Of a stretch of 57,182 nucleotides of DNA, positions 1 to 8,190 are shown in pieces. Position numbers and translations under genes: made by a program. The stretch comes from Neisseria sp. (GTDB lineage Bacteria > Pseudomonadota > Gammaproteobacteria > Burkholderiales > Neisseriaceae): assembly GCA_030538415.1 (NCBI GenBank), contig JAUNTY010000014.1, positions 1 through 57,182 of the forward strand, written 5' to 3'. Positions within the stretch are counted from its first letter, which is position 1. The number at the start of each line of letters is the position of its first letter. The notes beneath the pieces were generated by a model. That model worked only from the letters and a program-made list of their open reading frames with translations. It ran no database searches and was not told where the DNA came from.

Positions 1-54
1 ACTAGGCACCCGCCTGCGCGGGTGCGACGGGCAGGGGAATTTTGCAAAGGTCTC
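1..54. mobile_element. End of an IS5-family-like element (partial)
   Basis: The segment ends in TTTGCAAAGGTCTC (41-54). Its reverse complement GAGACCTTTGCAAA matches the terminal inverted repeat I associate with neisserial IS5-family elements of the IS1106 type. The rest of the element would lie left of the window. A GC-rich hairpin (cacccgcctgcgcgggtg, 7-24) lies just inside the end. The same GAGACCTTTGCAAAA end recurs at 31600. It could be only a relic. Confidence 0.45.
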
Positions 55-57
55 AAA

Positions 58-88
58 CCGTCTGAAAACCAAAAAACTTTCAGACGGC
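58..88. terminator. DUS inverted repeat
   Basis: CCGTCTGAAA and TTTCAGACGG face each other across a short loop. This is the classic neisserial arrangement of paired uptake sequences that can also act as a rho-independent terminator. This copy carries no AAGTGCGGT core. Confidence 0.6.
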
Positions 89-95
89 CTTTGTC

Positions 96-199
96 TATAG
101 TGGAAAAACTTACTCTAATACAAGGCAGCAAGCCGCAGACAGTACAGCTAGTACGGCTAGGCGAAGCAACGCGGTAGTAGAGTAAGTTTTTTCACTATA
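96..199. repeat. Correia-like miniature element (104 bp)
   Basis: The ends form a near-perfect 22-bp inverted repeat, TATAGTGGAAAAACTTACTC at 96 and its complement ending at 199. The interior holds the sequence family caaggc-agc-aagccgcagacagtac-ag that is typical of Correia repeat enclosed elements. Five more members occur at 2280, 14105/14158, 23248, 30258 and 45140. It is flanked by TA, the usual target of this family. It lies downstream of the kefB-like gene, between two DUS hairpins. Confidence 0.75.
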
Positions 200-251
200 T
201 TGAATGTGAGCTCGGGATGCACATTATTCATCCCTGCCCGATAACCAACAA

Positions 252-296
252 GCCGTCTGAAACCGCACTTTCATCGTGCCAAGTTTCAGACGGCCT
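252..296. terminator. DUS-USS hairpin downstream of kefB-like gene
   Basis: GCCGTCTGAAAC pairs with GTTTCAGACGGC. The left arm runs directly into ACCGCACTT, the Haemophilus-type uptake core on the other strand. The inner part GCAC/GTGC can extend the stem. It lies about 40 bp past the stop of the minus-strand antiporter gene and is probably its terminator. Confidence 0.65.
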
Positions 297-333
297 GTTT
301 TTATTTTAATTGACGATAAAACCCGCAGAAAAC

Positions 334-2100
334 CTAATGCCCGCCCTTTCCTTTGCCCGCGTTGCCCAGCAGCAGTGCCCGTCCGGCGAATTCGTCGCCG
401 GCGACTTCCAGCGCGAAGCGTTCGCTGTCGGCGCGGCGCACTTGGGCGGTGATGGTGGCGGCTTCGGCTTTGTCCGCGCCCAACACCTTCAGCGCTTCGT
501 TGCCCATGCTGATGGCGGCATCGAAGGTTTCGCGCACCAGGTAATCGGCTTCGGCCTGCACCAGCGCCAATGCGTGGCGGCGGTCGTTGGCGCGCACAAT
601 CACTTTCACCGTCGGGCAGTGTTGCTTGATATTTTCCACAATCAGGGTGGCGGCAGCGGCGTCGTTGATACACACCAGCACGCAGTCGGCCTGATGCGCT
701 CCGGCGGCGTGCAGGATGTCTTCGCGCGAGCCGTCGCCGTAATACACTTTGAAGCCGTAGTCTGCTGCGCCGCGGATGACATCGGGGTCGTTGTCGATAA
801 TCGAAATGTCTGCGCCGTAGGCAATCGGCGCCTGGCTGGCGATTTGGCCGACGCGGCCGAAGCCGATAATCAACACGTTGCCGCGCAAGTTTTGACCGTC
901 GAGGTTTTCCACGCCGTTGAGGTCGGCGCCGTCCGTGCGGGCAAAGCGCTGCTGCAGAATCAGAAACAGCGGCGTCAGCGCCATCGACAACACCACAATC
1001 GCGGTCATATTGGCATGCACGGTGCTGTTGATCACCCCCTGCGATGCCGCCGCGGCAAACAACACAAAGGCAAACTCGCCGCCCTGCGCCATCATCACCG
1101 CCCTGTCGACCGCATCGGCATGGCTGCTTTTCGCCAGCCGCGCCACCGCATAAATCACCGCCGCTTTGGCCGCCATCAGCGCCAACACGCCGGAAACAAT
1201 CAGTTGCCAGTTTGCCGCCACCACGTTCAAATCCAGCGCCATGCCCACGCCGAGGAAAAACAGCCCGAGCAGCAGGCCGCGAAACGGTTCGATATCGGCT
1301 TCAAGCTGGTGGCGGAAGCTGGATTCCGACAGCAGCACCCCGGCCACAAACGCGCCCATCGCCGTCGACAGGCCGCCGGTTTCCATCAACAGCGCCGCGC
1401 CCAACACCACAAACAGCGCCGCCGCGGTCATCACTTCGCGCGCGCCCGATTTGGCCAGAATGCGGAACAAGGGGTTCAGCAGCCACAAACCCGCGCCAAT
1501 CAAGGCCGCCAGCGACAGCGCCGCAGTGCCGAAGCGCAGCCAGAACGAGGTTTCCGCCGCCGCATGAGCGGGGTCGGTGGGGGCGAGAAAGGCCACAATC
1601 GCCAGCAAAGGCACAATCAGCAAATCTTCAAACAATAAAATCGACACCATCCGCTGCCCGCGCGGCGAGGTCAGCTCGCGCCGCTCCGCCAGCACCTGCA
1701 TCACAATCGCGGTAGAGGTCAGCACAAAGCCCGAGGCGCTGACAAACGCCACCTGCCACGGAAAGCCAAACGCCATGCCCACCAGCGTCAGCATCAGCGC
1801 CGCCAGAATCACCTGCATGCTGCCCAGCCCGAAAATCTGGCGGCGCAAGCCCCACAGGTGCGACGGCTTCATTTCCAGCCCGATGACAAACAAAAACATC
1901 ACCACCCCCAGCTCGGCGATGTGGATAATCGCCTGCGGGTCGTCGAAAAACTTCAGGCCGAAAGGCCCGACCAGCAGCCCCGCCGCCAGATAGCCCAGCA
2001 CCGAGCCCAAACCCAGCCGCTTGAACAAAGGCACGGCCACCACCGCCGCCCCCAGCAATATCACCACGCGAACCAGCTCGCCCGCACCTTCTGCCGCCAT
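334..2100 (-). CDS. kefB: KefB/KefC-type monovalent cation:proton antiporter (CPA2)
   Basis: This 588-residue inner-membrane protein resembles glutathione-gated K+/H+ antiporters, which acidify the cytoplasm to protect against electrophiles. Residues 1 to about 385 are a run of hydrophobic helices with CPA2 features (LGYLAAGLLVGP, the ASGFVLTSTA stretch). A cytoplasmic TrkA-N Rossmann domain follows from about 405, with GFGRVGQ at 413-419 and the acidic IIDND strand end near 436. Length fits KefB/KefC (about 600). Whether it is truly gated by glutathione adducts cannot be read from the sequence. No KefF/G-type partner is adjacent, although a flavodoxin-fold protein of that kind lies at 38481-39038. 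The function fits the electrophile theme of the region. Confidence 0.85.
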   Translation of the reverse strand: MAAEGAGELVRVVILLGAAVVAVPLFKRLGLGSVLGYLAAGLLVGPFGLKFFDDPQAIIHIAELGVVMFLFVIGLEMKPSHLWGLRRQIFGLGSMQVILAALMLTLVGMAFGFPWQVAFVSASGFVLTSTAIVMQVLAERRELTSPRGQRMVSILLFEDLLIVPLLAIVAFLAPTDPAHAAAETSFWLRFGTAALSLAALIGAGLWLLNPLFRILAKSGAREVMTAAALFVVLGAALLMETGGLSTAMGAFVAGVLLSESSFRHQLEADIEPFRGLLLGLFFLGVGMALDLNVVAANWQLIVSGVLALMAAKAAVIYAVARLAKSSHADAVDRAVMMAQGGEFAFVLFAAAASQGVINSTVHANMTAIVVLSMALTPLFLILQQRFARTDGADLNGVENLDGQNLRGNVLIIGFGRVGQIASQAPIAYGADISIIDNDPDVIRGAADYGFKVYYGDGSREDILHAAGAHQADCVLVCINDAAAATLIVENIKQHCPTVKVIVRANDRRHALALVQAEADYLVRETFDAAISMGNEALKVLGADKAEAATITAQVRRADSERFALEVAGDEFAGRALLLGNAGKGKGGH

Positions 2101-2389
2101 AAAACCACCTTGATAAAAATCTGCTGAAAAGATAAACCGTGATGGCAGCGGGAAACCGCCGCATCACCGACAGCGGGATTATCGCCCCGTTCTGCCGATG
2201 CCGCCCGAAACCGCACTTGCGCGCTTCGACGGCCGCTTGATATTTGCAAACGGCATCTTATAACGTATCCGCAACCAAGTATAGTCGGAGAGTAAGTTTA
2301 GTACGGCGTTGGCTCGCCTTGCCGTACTAAACTTACTCTACGACTATAAAATAAACCTGCCCGCCCGAAGCCGCCGTTTTTTACCGCCG
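2101..2389. other. Intergenic region between kefB-like and LysR genes
   Basis: This 289-bp stretch holds the upstream region of the antiporter gene (minus strand) and a short Correia-like element at 2280-2348. It also lies downstream of the LysR gene. No other gene is seen. Confidence 0.5.
2280..2348. repeat. Short Correia-like element (69 bp)
   Basis: It starts TATAGTCGGAGAGTAAGTTT and ends AAACTTACTCTACGACTATA, with an almost completely palindromic interior (gtacggcgttggctcgccttgccgtac). The internal half found in the 104-108 bp copies is missing, so this is an internally deleted family member. It could form a strong cruciform or hairpin downstream of the LysR gene and may serve as its terminator. 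Confidence 0.7.
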
Positions 2390-3295
2390 TCACGCCTGCG
2401 ACGGCCAGACGGCGGCAAAATCCGCCGCCAACCGTTCTAGCAACACTGACACGGCGGGCAGCATGCCGCGGCGGTTGAGGTAGACCGCGTGAATCATGTC
2501 GCTGCCTGCGTCCCAGCCGTCGGGTAGAGCAGAACGCAGTCGCCCTTCCGCCAACTCGCGGCCGATGGCAAACTGCGGCAAAACGGCGATGCCCAACCCG
2601 GCAAGGGCGGCGCGGCGCAGCAAATCCAGGTTGCGGCTGGCGGTTTTGGCCTGATAATGCAACGAATAATGGCCGTGTTTGGGATGTTGCAGCAGCCAGT
2701 CGCCTTCGGGCTGGTGGCTGATGGCGGGGAGATTTTGCAGCTCAGCGGGCTCGGCAACCGCTTGCGGCAGCAAGTCGGGCGCGGCCACCAGCAAACGGCG
2801 CGAAACGGCAAAACGGCGGAAAAACAGCTCGCTATCGGGCGGCGGACATTCGCGCACGCGGATGGCGAAATCCAGCCCTTCTTTGGCGATATCCACAGGG
2901 TGGTTGGCGGGCAACACTTCCAAATCGATGTCGGGATAATCGCGTACAAACGTCGCCAGCATATGATTGACATACAGCTCCAGCAGCTCCGACGGGCAGC
3001 TGAAGCGCACTCTGCCGCGCGGCGTGCTGCTGTGTTGCGCAATCAATTGCCCGGCGGCCTCGGCCTCGGCGCGAATGGCGGCGCAATGCTGGTAATAGAG
3101 CAGACCGATTTGGGTGGGCTGGAAATGCTGGGCGCTGCGTTGCACCAATTTGACCCCGAGCCGCTCTTCCAGCTTGGCCATGCGGCGGCTGAAGGTGGCT
3201 TTGGGCATGCCGAGCTTGCGCGCAGCGGCGCTGAAGCCGCCTTCTTCAATCGCGCGGGCAAACAGATACAAATCGTTCAAATCGTTCAAACGCAT
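2390..3295 (-). CDS. LysR-family transcriptional regulator
   Basis: This 301-residue protein has the typical LysR layout. A winged helix-turn-helix at about 5-65 contains AIEEGGFSAAARKLGMPKAT, and an effector-binding domain runs from about 90. It is divergent from the YcaC-type hydrolase pair at 3505-4921, with a 209-bp shared promoter region. Control of that pair, with autoregulation, is therefore the likely role. The inducer is unknown. The N-terminal NDLYLFARAIEEGGF form resembles regulators of small-molecule detoxification genes (AaeR/CrgA branch). Confidence 0.88.
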   Translation of the reverse strand: MRLNDLNDLYLFARAIEEGGFSAAARKLGMPKATFSRRMAKLEERLGVKLVQRSAQHFQPTQIGLLYYQHCAAIRAEAEAAGQLIAQHSSTPRGRVRFSCPSELLELYVNHMLATFVRDYPDIDLEVLPANHPVDIAKEGLDFAIRVRECPPPDSELFFRRFAVSRRLLVAAPDLLPQAVAEPAELQNLPAISHQPEGDWLLQHPKHGHYSLHYQAKTASRNLDLLRRAALAGLGIAVLPQFAIGRELAEGRLRSALPDGWDAGSDMIHAVYLNRRGMLPAVSVLLERLAADFAAVWPSQA

Positions 3296-3504
3296 TCACA
3301 ATTCCATACTCAAAAAAGGGCGTAGCATGGCTATCTTGTCATGAATCAGGTTGCGGCAATAGCGCAAAATTTGGAACAAGCTGTTCCATTTTTAATGCTG
3401 TACCGTCACTTTTTTTCAGCATATAGTTTTCCTGCCTGCCGTTTTTTTACACACCGAGGCAGCGCCATCAAGATTTATCATTTTTGATATATAAGGAGTG
3501 TTCC

Positions 3505-4185
3505 ATGTCCCAACCTGCAAACTTCAACGGCGCTGCGCCGAAAATCAACCCGGCCGATGCGGCGCTGCTGCTGATCGACCACCAGAGCGGCCTGTTCAAC
3601 ACCGTGCGCGATTTGAATGTGCGCGAGCTGCGCGCCAACGCGGTTACCCTGGCAAAAATTGCCACGCTGGCGAAAATGCCGGTGATCACCACCGCCTCTG
3701 TGCCGCAAGGCCCCAACGGCCCGCTGATTCCTGAAATCCATGAAGCCGCGCCGCATGCGCAATATGTCGCCCGCAAAGGCCAAATCAATTCGTGGGACAA
3801 CCCTGATTTCGCCGCCGCCGTCAAAGCCACCGGCAAAAAACAGCTGATTATCGCCGGCACGATTACCAGCGTCTGCATGGCTTTCCCGGCCATTTCCGCC
3901 ATCGCCGAAGGCTATCAGGTGTTCTGCGTGGTCGATGCCTCGGGCACCTATTCAAAAATGGCGCAGGAAATCACCCTTGCCCGCGTGGTGCAGGCCGGTG
4001 CCGTGCCGATGGACACCGCCGCCGTCTGCTCGGAAATCCAGCAAACCTGGCACCGTGAAGACGCCGCCGAATGGGCAAAAGCCTACGAGCTGATTTTCCC
4101 CGAATACCAATTGCTGATTGAAAGCTACAGCAAAGCGCGCGAAGTGGAGCGCAACGGCGAGCAACTGGATTCCGAACGCGCCTAA
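3505..4185 (+). CDS. YcaC-like isochorismatase-family cysteine hydrolase
   Basis: This 226-residue protein belongs to the isochorismatase-like hydrolases. The nucleophile region GTITSVCMAF puts the cysteine at residue 124, and IDHQSG carries the conserved Asp at 25. It is a paralogue of the next gene, sharing the PNGPL, INSWDN/INAWDN and KATGKKQLIIAG blocks, but it has an extended N-terminus and C-terminus. The start chosen is ATG 3505 because AAGGAG lies 7 bp upstream; a TTG 21 bp earlier would place the RBS inside the gene. Substrate is unknown. It is probably the first gene of a two-gene unit controlled by the divergent LysR. Confidence 0.85.
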   Translation: MSQPANFNGAAPKINPADAALLLIDHQSGLFNTVRDLNVRELRANAVTLAKIATLAKMPVITTASVPQGPNGPLIPEIHEAAPHAQYVARKGQINSWDNPDFAAAVKATGKKQLIIAGTITSVCMAFPAISAIAEGYQVFCVVDASGTYSKMAQEITLARVVQAGAVPMDTAAVCSEIQQTWHREDAAEWAKAYELIFPEYQLLIESYSKAREVERNGEQLDSERA

Positions 4186-4204
4186 ACGCGCATCCTTGTG
4201 ACAG

Positions 4205-4253
4205 GCCGTCTGAAAAGCCTTTGTTAAAAAACAAAAGTGCGGTTGCAGACGGC
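4205..4253. terminator. DUS-USS hairpin between the two hydrolase genes
   Basis: GCCGTCTG pairs with CAGACGGC. The right arm carries AAGTGCGGT followed by a variant DUS (TGCAGACGGC, one base off). It sits between two co-directional genes, so it may reduce rather than abolish read-through. Confidence 0.55.
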
Positions 4254-4288
4254 GTGTTTCAAGCTGTTTTCATTTCAAGGAGATTACT

Positions 4289-4921
4289 ATGTCAAACCCG
4301 AAACCGTATGTTCGCCTCGATAAAAACGATGCCGCCATGCTGCTGGTGGATCACCAAACCGGCTTGCTGTCGCTGGTGCGCGATATCGACCCCGACAAAT
4401 TCAAAAACAACGTCTTGGCAACCGCCGACCTAGCCAAATATTTCGGCTTGCCGACCATTCTTACCACCAGTTTTGAAGACGGCCCCAACGGCCCGTTGGT
4501 GCCCGAATTGAAAGAAACCTTCCCCGATGCGCCGTATATCGCCCGCCCGGGCAACATCAATGCCTGGGATAACGAAGATTTCCTCGCCGCCGTGAAAGCC
4601 ACCGGCAAAAAGCAATTGATTATCGCCGGCGTGGTGACCGAAGTGTGCGTGGCGTTTCCCGCGCTGTCGGCGATTGCAGAAGGCTATGATGTGTTCGTCA
4701 TCACCGATGCCTCAGGCACATTCAACGAAATCACCCGCGATGCCGCATGGCGGCGCATGGAAGCGGCGGGCGTGCAATTGATGTCGTGGTTTGGCGCTGC
4801 CTGCGAACTGCACCGCGACTGGCGCAACGACATCGAAGGATTGGGCGCGCTGTTTGGCAACCACATTCCCGATTACCGCAACCTGATCACCAGCTACACT
4901 TTGATGACCCAAGGCAAGTAA
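4289..4921 (+). CDS. ycaC: YcaC-family cysteine hydrolase
   Basis: This 210-residue protein is very close to what I recall of E. coli YcaC, an octameric or multimeric isochorismatase-superfamily hydrolase of uncertain substrate. The N-terminus PYVRLDKNDAA, the DHQTGLLSLVRDI block (Asp21) and the nucleophile loop VVTEVCVAF (Cys120) are nearly identical to it. HRDWRNDIEGL near the C-terminus is also a YcaC hallmark. An RBS (AAGGAG) precedes the ATG. It follows the larger paralogue by 103 bp and is probably co-transcribed with it. Confidence 0.92.
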   Translation: MSNPKPYVRLDKNDAAMLLVDHQTGLLSLVRDIDPDKFKNNVLATADLAKYFGLPTILTTSFEDGPNGPLVPELKETFPDAPYIARPGNINAWDNEDFLAAVKATGKKQLIIAGVVTEVCVAFPALSAIAEGYDVFVITDASGTFNEITRDAAWRRMEAAGVQLMSWFGAACELHRDWRNDIEGLGALFGNHIPDYRNLITSYTLMTQGK

Positions 4922-4935
4922 GCGATTAACAAAGC

Positions 4936-4974
4936 AGGCCGTCTGAAAAGCAAAAGTGCGGTTTCAGACGGCCT
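4936..4974. terminator. DUS-USS terminator after ycaC
   Basis: AGGCCGTCTGAAA faces TTTCAGACGGCCT, followed by TTTCAT. The right arm contains the fused motif AAGTGCGGTTTCAGACGGC. It lies 15 bp after the ycaC stop. Confidence 0.7.
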
Positions 4975-5063
4975 TTTCATCATGCATAATCCAGTCGCTT
5001 TTATGCCGATTACGCGGTAGTATTTTAACTGATTGAAACCCAAACCAAAGGAAAGGACAGCAC

Positions 5064-5348
5064 ATGAACATTACCCAACAAGACGACGGCAAACACGGTG
5101 CGTTTCTTGCCGAAAGCAACGGCGCGCAGGCGGGCGAGATGACCTACACCTGGGCGGGCGACAAAATGTTTATCATCGACCACACCGATGTCGACGAGGC
5201 GTTTAAAGGCCAGGGCGTGGGGCGCAAGCTCTTGGATGCGGCGGTGGCGTTTGCCCGCGCCAAAAGCATCAAAATCCTGCCGCTGTGCCCGTTTGCCAAA
5301 TCGGTGTTTGACAAAGATGCCAGCATCCGCGACGTGTTGCACGGCTGA
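5064..5348 (+). CDS. Mini-GNAT N-acetyltransferase (YjdJ-like)
   Basis: This 94-residue single-domain protein belongs to the short GNAT-like family (COG2388). The acetyl-CoA loop is seen in VDEAFKGQGVGRKLLDAAVA (about 50-69), followed by KILPLCPFAKSVF. The family is generally thought to acetylate small molecules or proteins, but substrates are mostly unknown. GGAAAGG precedes the ATG. It forms an apparent operon with the next mini-GNAT (12 bp apart), the ChrR-like reductase and the pirin. Confidence 0.8.
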   Translation: MNITQQDDGKHGAFLAESNGAQAGEMTYTWAGDKMFIIDHTDVDEAFKGQGVGRKLLDAAVAFARAKSIKILPLCPFAKSVFDKDASIRDVLHG

Positions 5349-5360
5349 CAGGGGCGCGCC

Positions 5361-5657
5361 ATGAAAAAAGACTACCGCGTTATCGACAATCGGGCTGCCA
5401 AGCGTTTTGAAATCCATCAGGACGGCTACACCGCCTTTGAAGACTACCAATTGTTTGACGGCGGCATCGCCTATCTGCACACCGAAGTGCCGCCGGAGCT
5501 GGGCGGGCGCGGCATCGCCTCGTTTCTGATCAAATACATTCTCGACGATGCCGCCGCCAAAGGGCTGAAAGTCAAACCGATTTGCCCATTGGTGAGAGCC
5601 TATATCGACAAACATCCCGAATACCAAGCGAATTCCACACTGCATCAACCCGATTAA
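5361..5657 (+). CDS. Mini-GNAT N-acetyltransferase
   Basis: This 98-residue protein is a second short GNAT-like protein, distinct from but related to its upstream neighbour. VPPELGGRGIASFLIKYILD is the acetyl-CoA loop and KPICPLVRAYIDKHPEYQ is the usual C-terminal signature of the family. It follows the previous stop by 12 bp and precedes the flavin reductase gene by 10 bp, so translation is probably from one mRNA. The substrate is unknown. Confidence 0.8.
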   Translation: MKKDYRVIDNRAAKRFEIHQDGYTAFEDYQLFDGGIAYLHTEVPPELGGRGIASFLIKYILDDAAAKGLKVKPICPLVRAYIDKHPEYQANSTLHQPD

Positions 5658-5667
5658 GGAAGCCATC

Positions 5668-6204
5668 ATGACCAACATCGCCCTGATTATCGGCAGCCTG
5701 AGCCGCAAATCCATCAACCGCGCCATTGCGCAACACATCGCCGCCCAAGCAGGCGAAAACATTGCCGTCGAGGAAGTGCAGATTGGCGATTTGCCGCTCT
5801 ATACCCAAGATTTGGACGCAGAAGATATTCCCGCTTACGAACGTGTGCGCCGCCAATTGCAAAATGCCGATGCCGTGCTGATTGTCAGCCCCGAACACAA
5901 CCGCAGCATGCCCGCCGCAGTGAAAAACCTGATTGACATCGCCTCGCGCCCGTATGGCAAAAACGTCTGGGCGGGCAAAAAAGTGGCGGTGGTCACGGCC
6001 TCACCGGGCAGCTACGGCGGCATCAACAGCGGCTTGCACCTGCGCCAGAGCCTGCAAATGCTCGGCGCCGATATGCTGATTGCGCCCGAAGTGTTTTTAA
6101 GCCGCGCCAGCGACGCCTTGGATGAAAACGGCAAAGTTGCCGACGCGCGAACCGCCGCTTTTTTAAACAAATTTGCCGCCGCGTTTTACGCTTGGGCGGC
6201 CTGA
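5668..6204 (+). CDS. NADPH-dependent FMN reductase (ChrR/YieF-like quinone reductase)
   Basis: This 178-residue flavodoxin-fold protein has the FMN reductase pattern. GSLSRKSINRAIAQHI is the phosphate loop, SPEHNRSMPAAVKNLIDIAS the flavin-contact segment, and GKKVAVVTASPGSYGG the third strand. These match the ChrR/YieF family, which reduces quinones, chromate and other acceptors by obligate two-electron transfer. It is cytoplasmic, with no signal. It is third in the GNAT-GNAT-reductase-pirin cluster and consistent with a quinone/electrophile response. Confidence 0.85.
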   Translation: MTNIALIIGSLSRKSINRAIAQHIAAQAGENIAVEEVQIGDLPLYTQDLDAEDIPAYERVRRQLQNADAVLIVSPEHNRSMPAAVKNLIDIASRPYGKNVWAGKKVAVVTASPGSYGGINSGLHLRQSLQMLGADMLIAPEVFLSRASDALDENGKVADARTAAFLNKFAAAFYAWAA

Positions 6205-6234
6205 TCCCAAACCTGCCGACAAGAGAGACAACAT

Positions 6235-7134
6235 ATGAATATCGCCAAACTCACCGCCGCCATTAAAGACGTCGGCGGCATTCCCGTCGCCCGCCTGTTG
6301 CCCAAAGGCAGCCGCCGCACCATCGGCGCCTGGTGCTTCCTCGACCACGCAGGCCCCGCCGAATTCGCAGACGATTCAGACGGCCTGCAAGTGGGCGCGC
6401 ATCCGCACACCAATCTGCAAACCTTCACCTGGATGCTTGAAGGCGAAGTGCAGCACCAAGACAGCCTCGGCTTCCGCCAGCTTATCCGCCCGAAACAGGT
6501 CAACCTGATGACCGCGGGCACCGGCGACACACGCGGCATCGCCCACACCGAGCAAACCCCCGACGGCATCAAAAGCCTGCACGCGGTGCAGTTGTGGATC
6601 GCCCTGCCGATGAATCAAGATATCAAACCCGATTTCCAGCATTACCCCGACTTGCCCGAATGGGAAGCCGACGGCGTACGCCACATCCTCACCACCGGCA
6701 GCTTTGATGGCCACCACGCCCCCACCGCCCAATACAGCCCGCTGTTGGGCGTAGACATGCAGTTCGCACAAACAGGCAGCCGCGAAATCAAGGCGCAGGC
6801 AGGCTGGGAATACGGCGTGTTGGTGATTGCAGGGCAGGTGCGCATCGGCGGGCAAAGCTTCGCCGCCGACGAACTGGCGTTTATCGAAGCCAACGGCGCA
6901 GACCGCTTTGCCATCGAAGCCGACGCAGGCAGCCACATCATGCTGCTCGGCGGCGAACCCCTGCCGCACCCGACCCTGATTTGGTGGAACTTCGTCGCCG
7001 ACAGCCGCGACGCCCTCTGCCGCGCCGTCAGCGACTGGAACTGCCTCAGCCCGCGCTTCGGCAAGGAAATCGACCTTGAAGGCAGCAAACTGACCCGCCT
7101 GCTTGCGCCGGACGTGCCAGACGGTTTGAAATAA
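6235..7134 (+). CDS. Pirin-family protein
   Basis: This 299-residue bicupin has the pirin N-domain signature HPHTNLQTFTWMLEGEVQHQDSLG, in which the two His and the Glu are the expected metal ligands. A second cupin half and the pirin C-terminal region (LLGGEPLPHP) follow. Some pirins, such as E. coli YhhW, have quercetinase activity; others are regulators. The sequence does not decide which. It is the last gene of the 5.06-7.13 kb cluster, with AGAGAG upstream of the ATG and a DUS-USS hairpin just after the stop. Confidence 0.88.
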   Translation: MNIAKLTAAIKDVGGIPVARLLPKGSRRTIGAWCFLDHAGPAEFADDSDGLQVGAHPHTNLQTFTWMLEGEVQHQDSLGFRQLIRPKQVNLMTAGTGDTRGIAHTEQTPDGIKSLHAVQLWIALPMNQDIKPDFQHYPDLPEWEADGVRHILTTGSFDGHHAPTAQYSPLLGVDMQFAQTGSREIKAQAGWEYGVLVIAGQVRIGGQSFAADELAFIEANGADRFAIEADAGSHIMLLGGEPLPHPTLIWWNFVADSRDALCRAVSDWNCLSPRFGKEIDLEGSKLTRLLAPDVPDGLK

Positions 7135-7153
7135 GCTTAAAATCAAAACCATG

Positions 7154-7193
7154 AGGCCGTCTGAAACGCGTAAAGTGCGGTTTCAGACGGCCT
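7154..7193. terminator. Bidirectional DUS-USS terminator
   Basis: AGGCCGTCTGAAAC pairs with GTTTCAGACGGCCT, with AAGTGCGGT in the right arm. It lies between the convergent pirin and aldo-keto reductase genes and probably ends both transcripts. Confidence 0.7.
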
Positions 7194-7215
7194 GAGCTTT
7201 TTCTCATTCAACCAA

Positions 7216-8064
7216 TCACAAGCCGAAGCGTTCGAACAACATTTCAATAAACGCCGGATCCTGGTGGTTGGCAATCAGGTTTTTGTCGCTGTCCAAGGCT
7301 TGGATTTGTGCCATTTCGTCATCGCTTAAGGCAAAGTCAAATACGGCCAGATTTTCCGCCATACGTGCCTTGCTGCTGGATTTCGGGATGGCGGTGATGC
7401 CGCTTTGCACCAGGAAACGCAGGGCGATTTGGCTGATGCTTTTGCCGTGTTTTTCGGCGATGGGTTTTAATACGGGGTGGTGGAAAATGTCGTTTTTGCC
7501 CTGTGCCAACGGCGACCAGGCGATGTGTTGGATATGGTATTTTTCCAAAAACGGGCGGATTTCCCGCCGTTGTGAAAATACGTGGGTTTCCAGCTGGCAA
7601 ACCATCGGTGCGACTTCGGCAAAGTGGTGCAAATCCACCAGGCGCTCGCCGTAAAAATTGCTCACGCCGATGGCTTTTGCCTTGCCTGCCTTGTAGGCAT
7701 CCACCACGGCTTGATAGGCAGCGTAGTAGTTGTTAAACGGCTGATGTATCAGCAATAAATCGACATAATCGGTTTGCAGCTTGCGCAAAGATTCCTCGAT
7801 AGACGCCGCCGCTTGTTGATAGCTGCCGGCGTTGCTAATCCACACTTTGGTGGTGATAAACAATTCCTCACGCGGCAGACCGCACTTGGCAATGGCGTTG
7901 CCCACGCCCTCTTCGTTCCAATAGGCCTGGGCGGTGTCAATGTGGCGGTAGCCCGTCGCAATCGCGTCCAGCACCAATTGCTCGCATTCGTCATTGCCGA
8001 TCAAAAACACGCCGTAGCCCAGCATCGGCATTTTCACGCCGTTGGATAAGGTGGTGTATTGCAT
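7216..8064 (-). CDS. Aldo/keto reductase
   Basis: This 282-residue NADPH-dependent reductase has the complete catalytic tetrad of the AKR (beta/alpha)8 barrel. Asp43 and Tyr48 are in HIDTAQAYWNEE, Lys73 in TTKVW, and His107 in LLLIHQPF. The coenzyme signature IPKSS is near residue 237. It acts in the cytoplasm on aldehydes or ketones of unknown identity. It lies downstream of the YahK-like alcohol dehydrogenase, with a 126-bp gap, so it may share that transcript or have its own promoter. AGGAG precedes the ATG on the minus strand. Confidence 0.9.
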   Translation of the reverse strand: MQYTTLSNGVKMPMLGYGVFLIGNDECEQLVLDAIATGYRHIDTAQAYWNEEGVGNAIAKCGLPREELFITTKVWISNAGSYQQAAASIEESLRKLQTDYVDLLLIHQPFNNYYAAYQAVVDAYKAGKAKAIGVSNFYGERLVDLHHFAEVAPMVCQLETHVFSQRREIRPFLEKYHIQHIAWSPLAQGKNDIFHHPVLKPIAEKHGKSISQIALRFLVQSGITAIPKSSSKARMAENLAVFDFALSDDEMAQIQALDSDKNLIANHQDPAFIEMLFERFGL

Positions 8065-8190
8065 TTTTGTGCTCCTTTTAGTGGGGGATTGTCATCAATG
8101 TACACCTGTCGGATATTGAAAATCAACGGCGTTTTGGTAAAGAAACGGCTCACCGGCAAATCGGGCCGACCTTTATCCCACCTGCGCCCA

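Noticed and set aside
310-1638. Open frame of 442 codons on the plus strand
   Set aside because: It is antisense to the KefB-like gene, which has clear membrane and Rossmann motifs. The plus frame has a His/Arg/Gln-rich composition typical of antisense frames in GC-rich genes.
6376-7152. Long minus-strand frame opposite the pirin gene
   Set aside because: Low-complexity composition and no domain, while the plus strand has clear pirin motifs.
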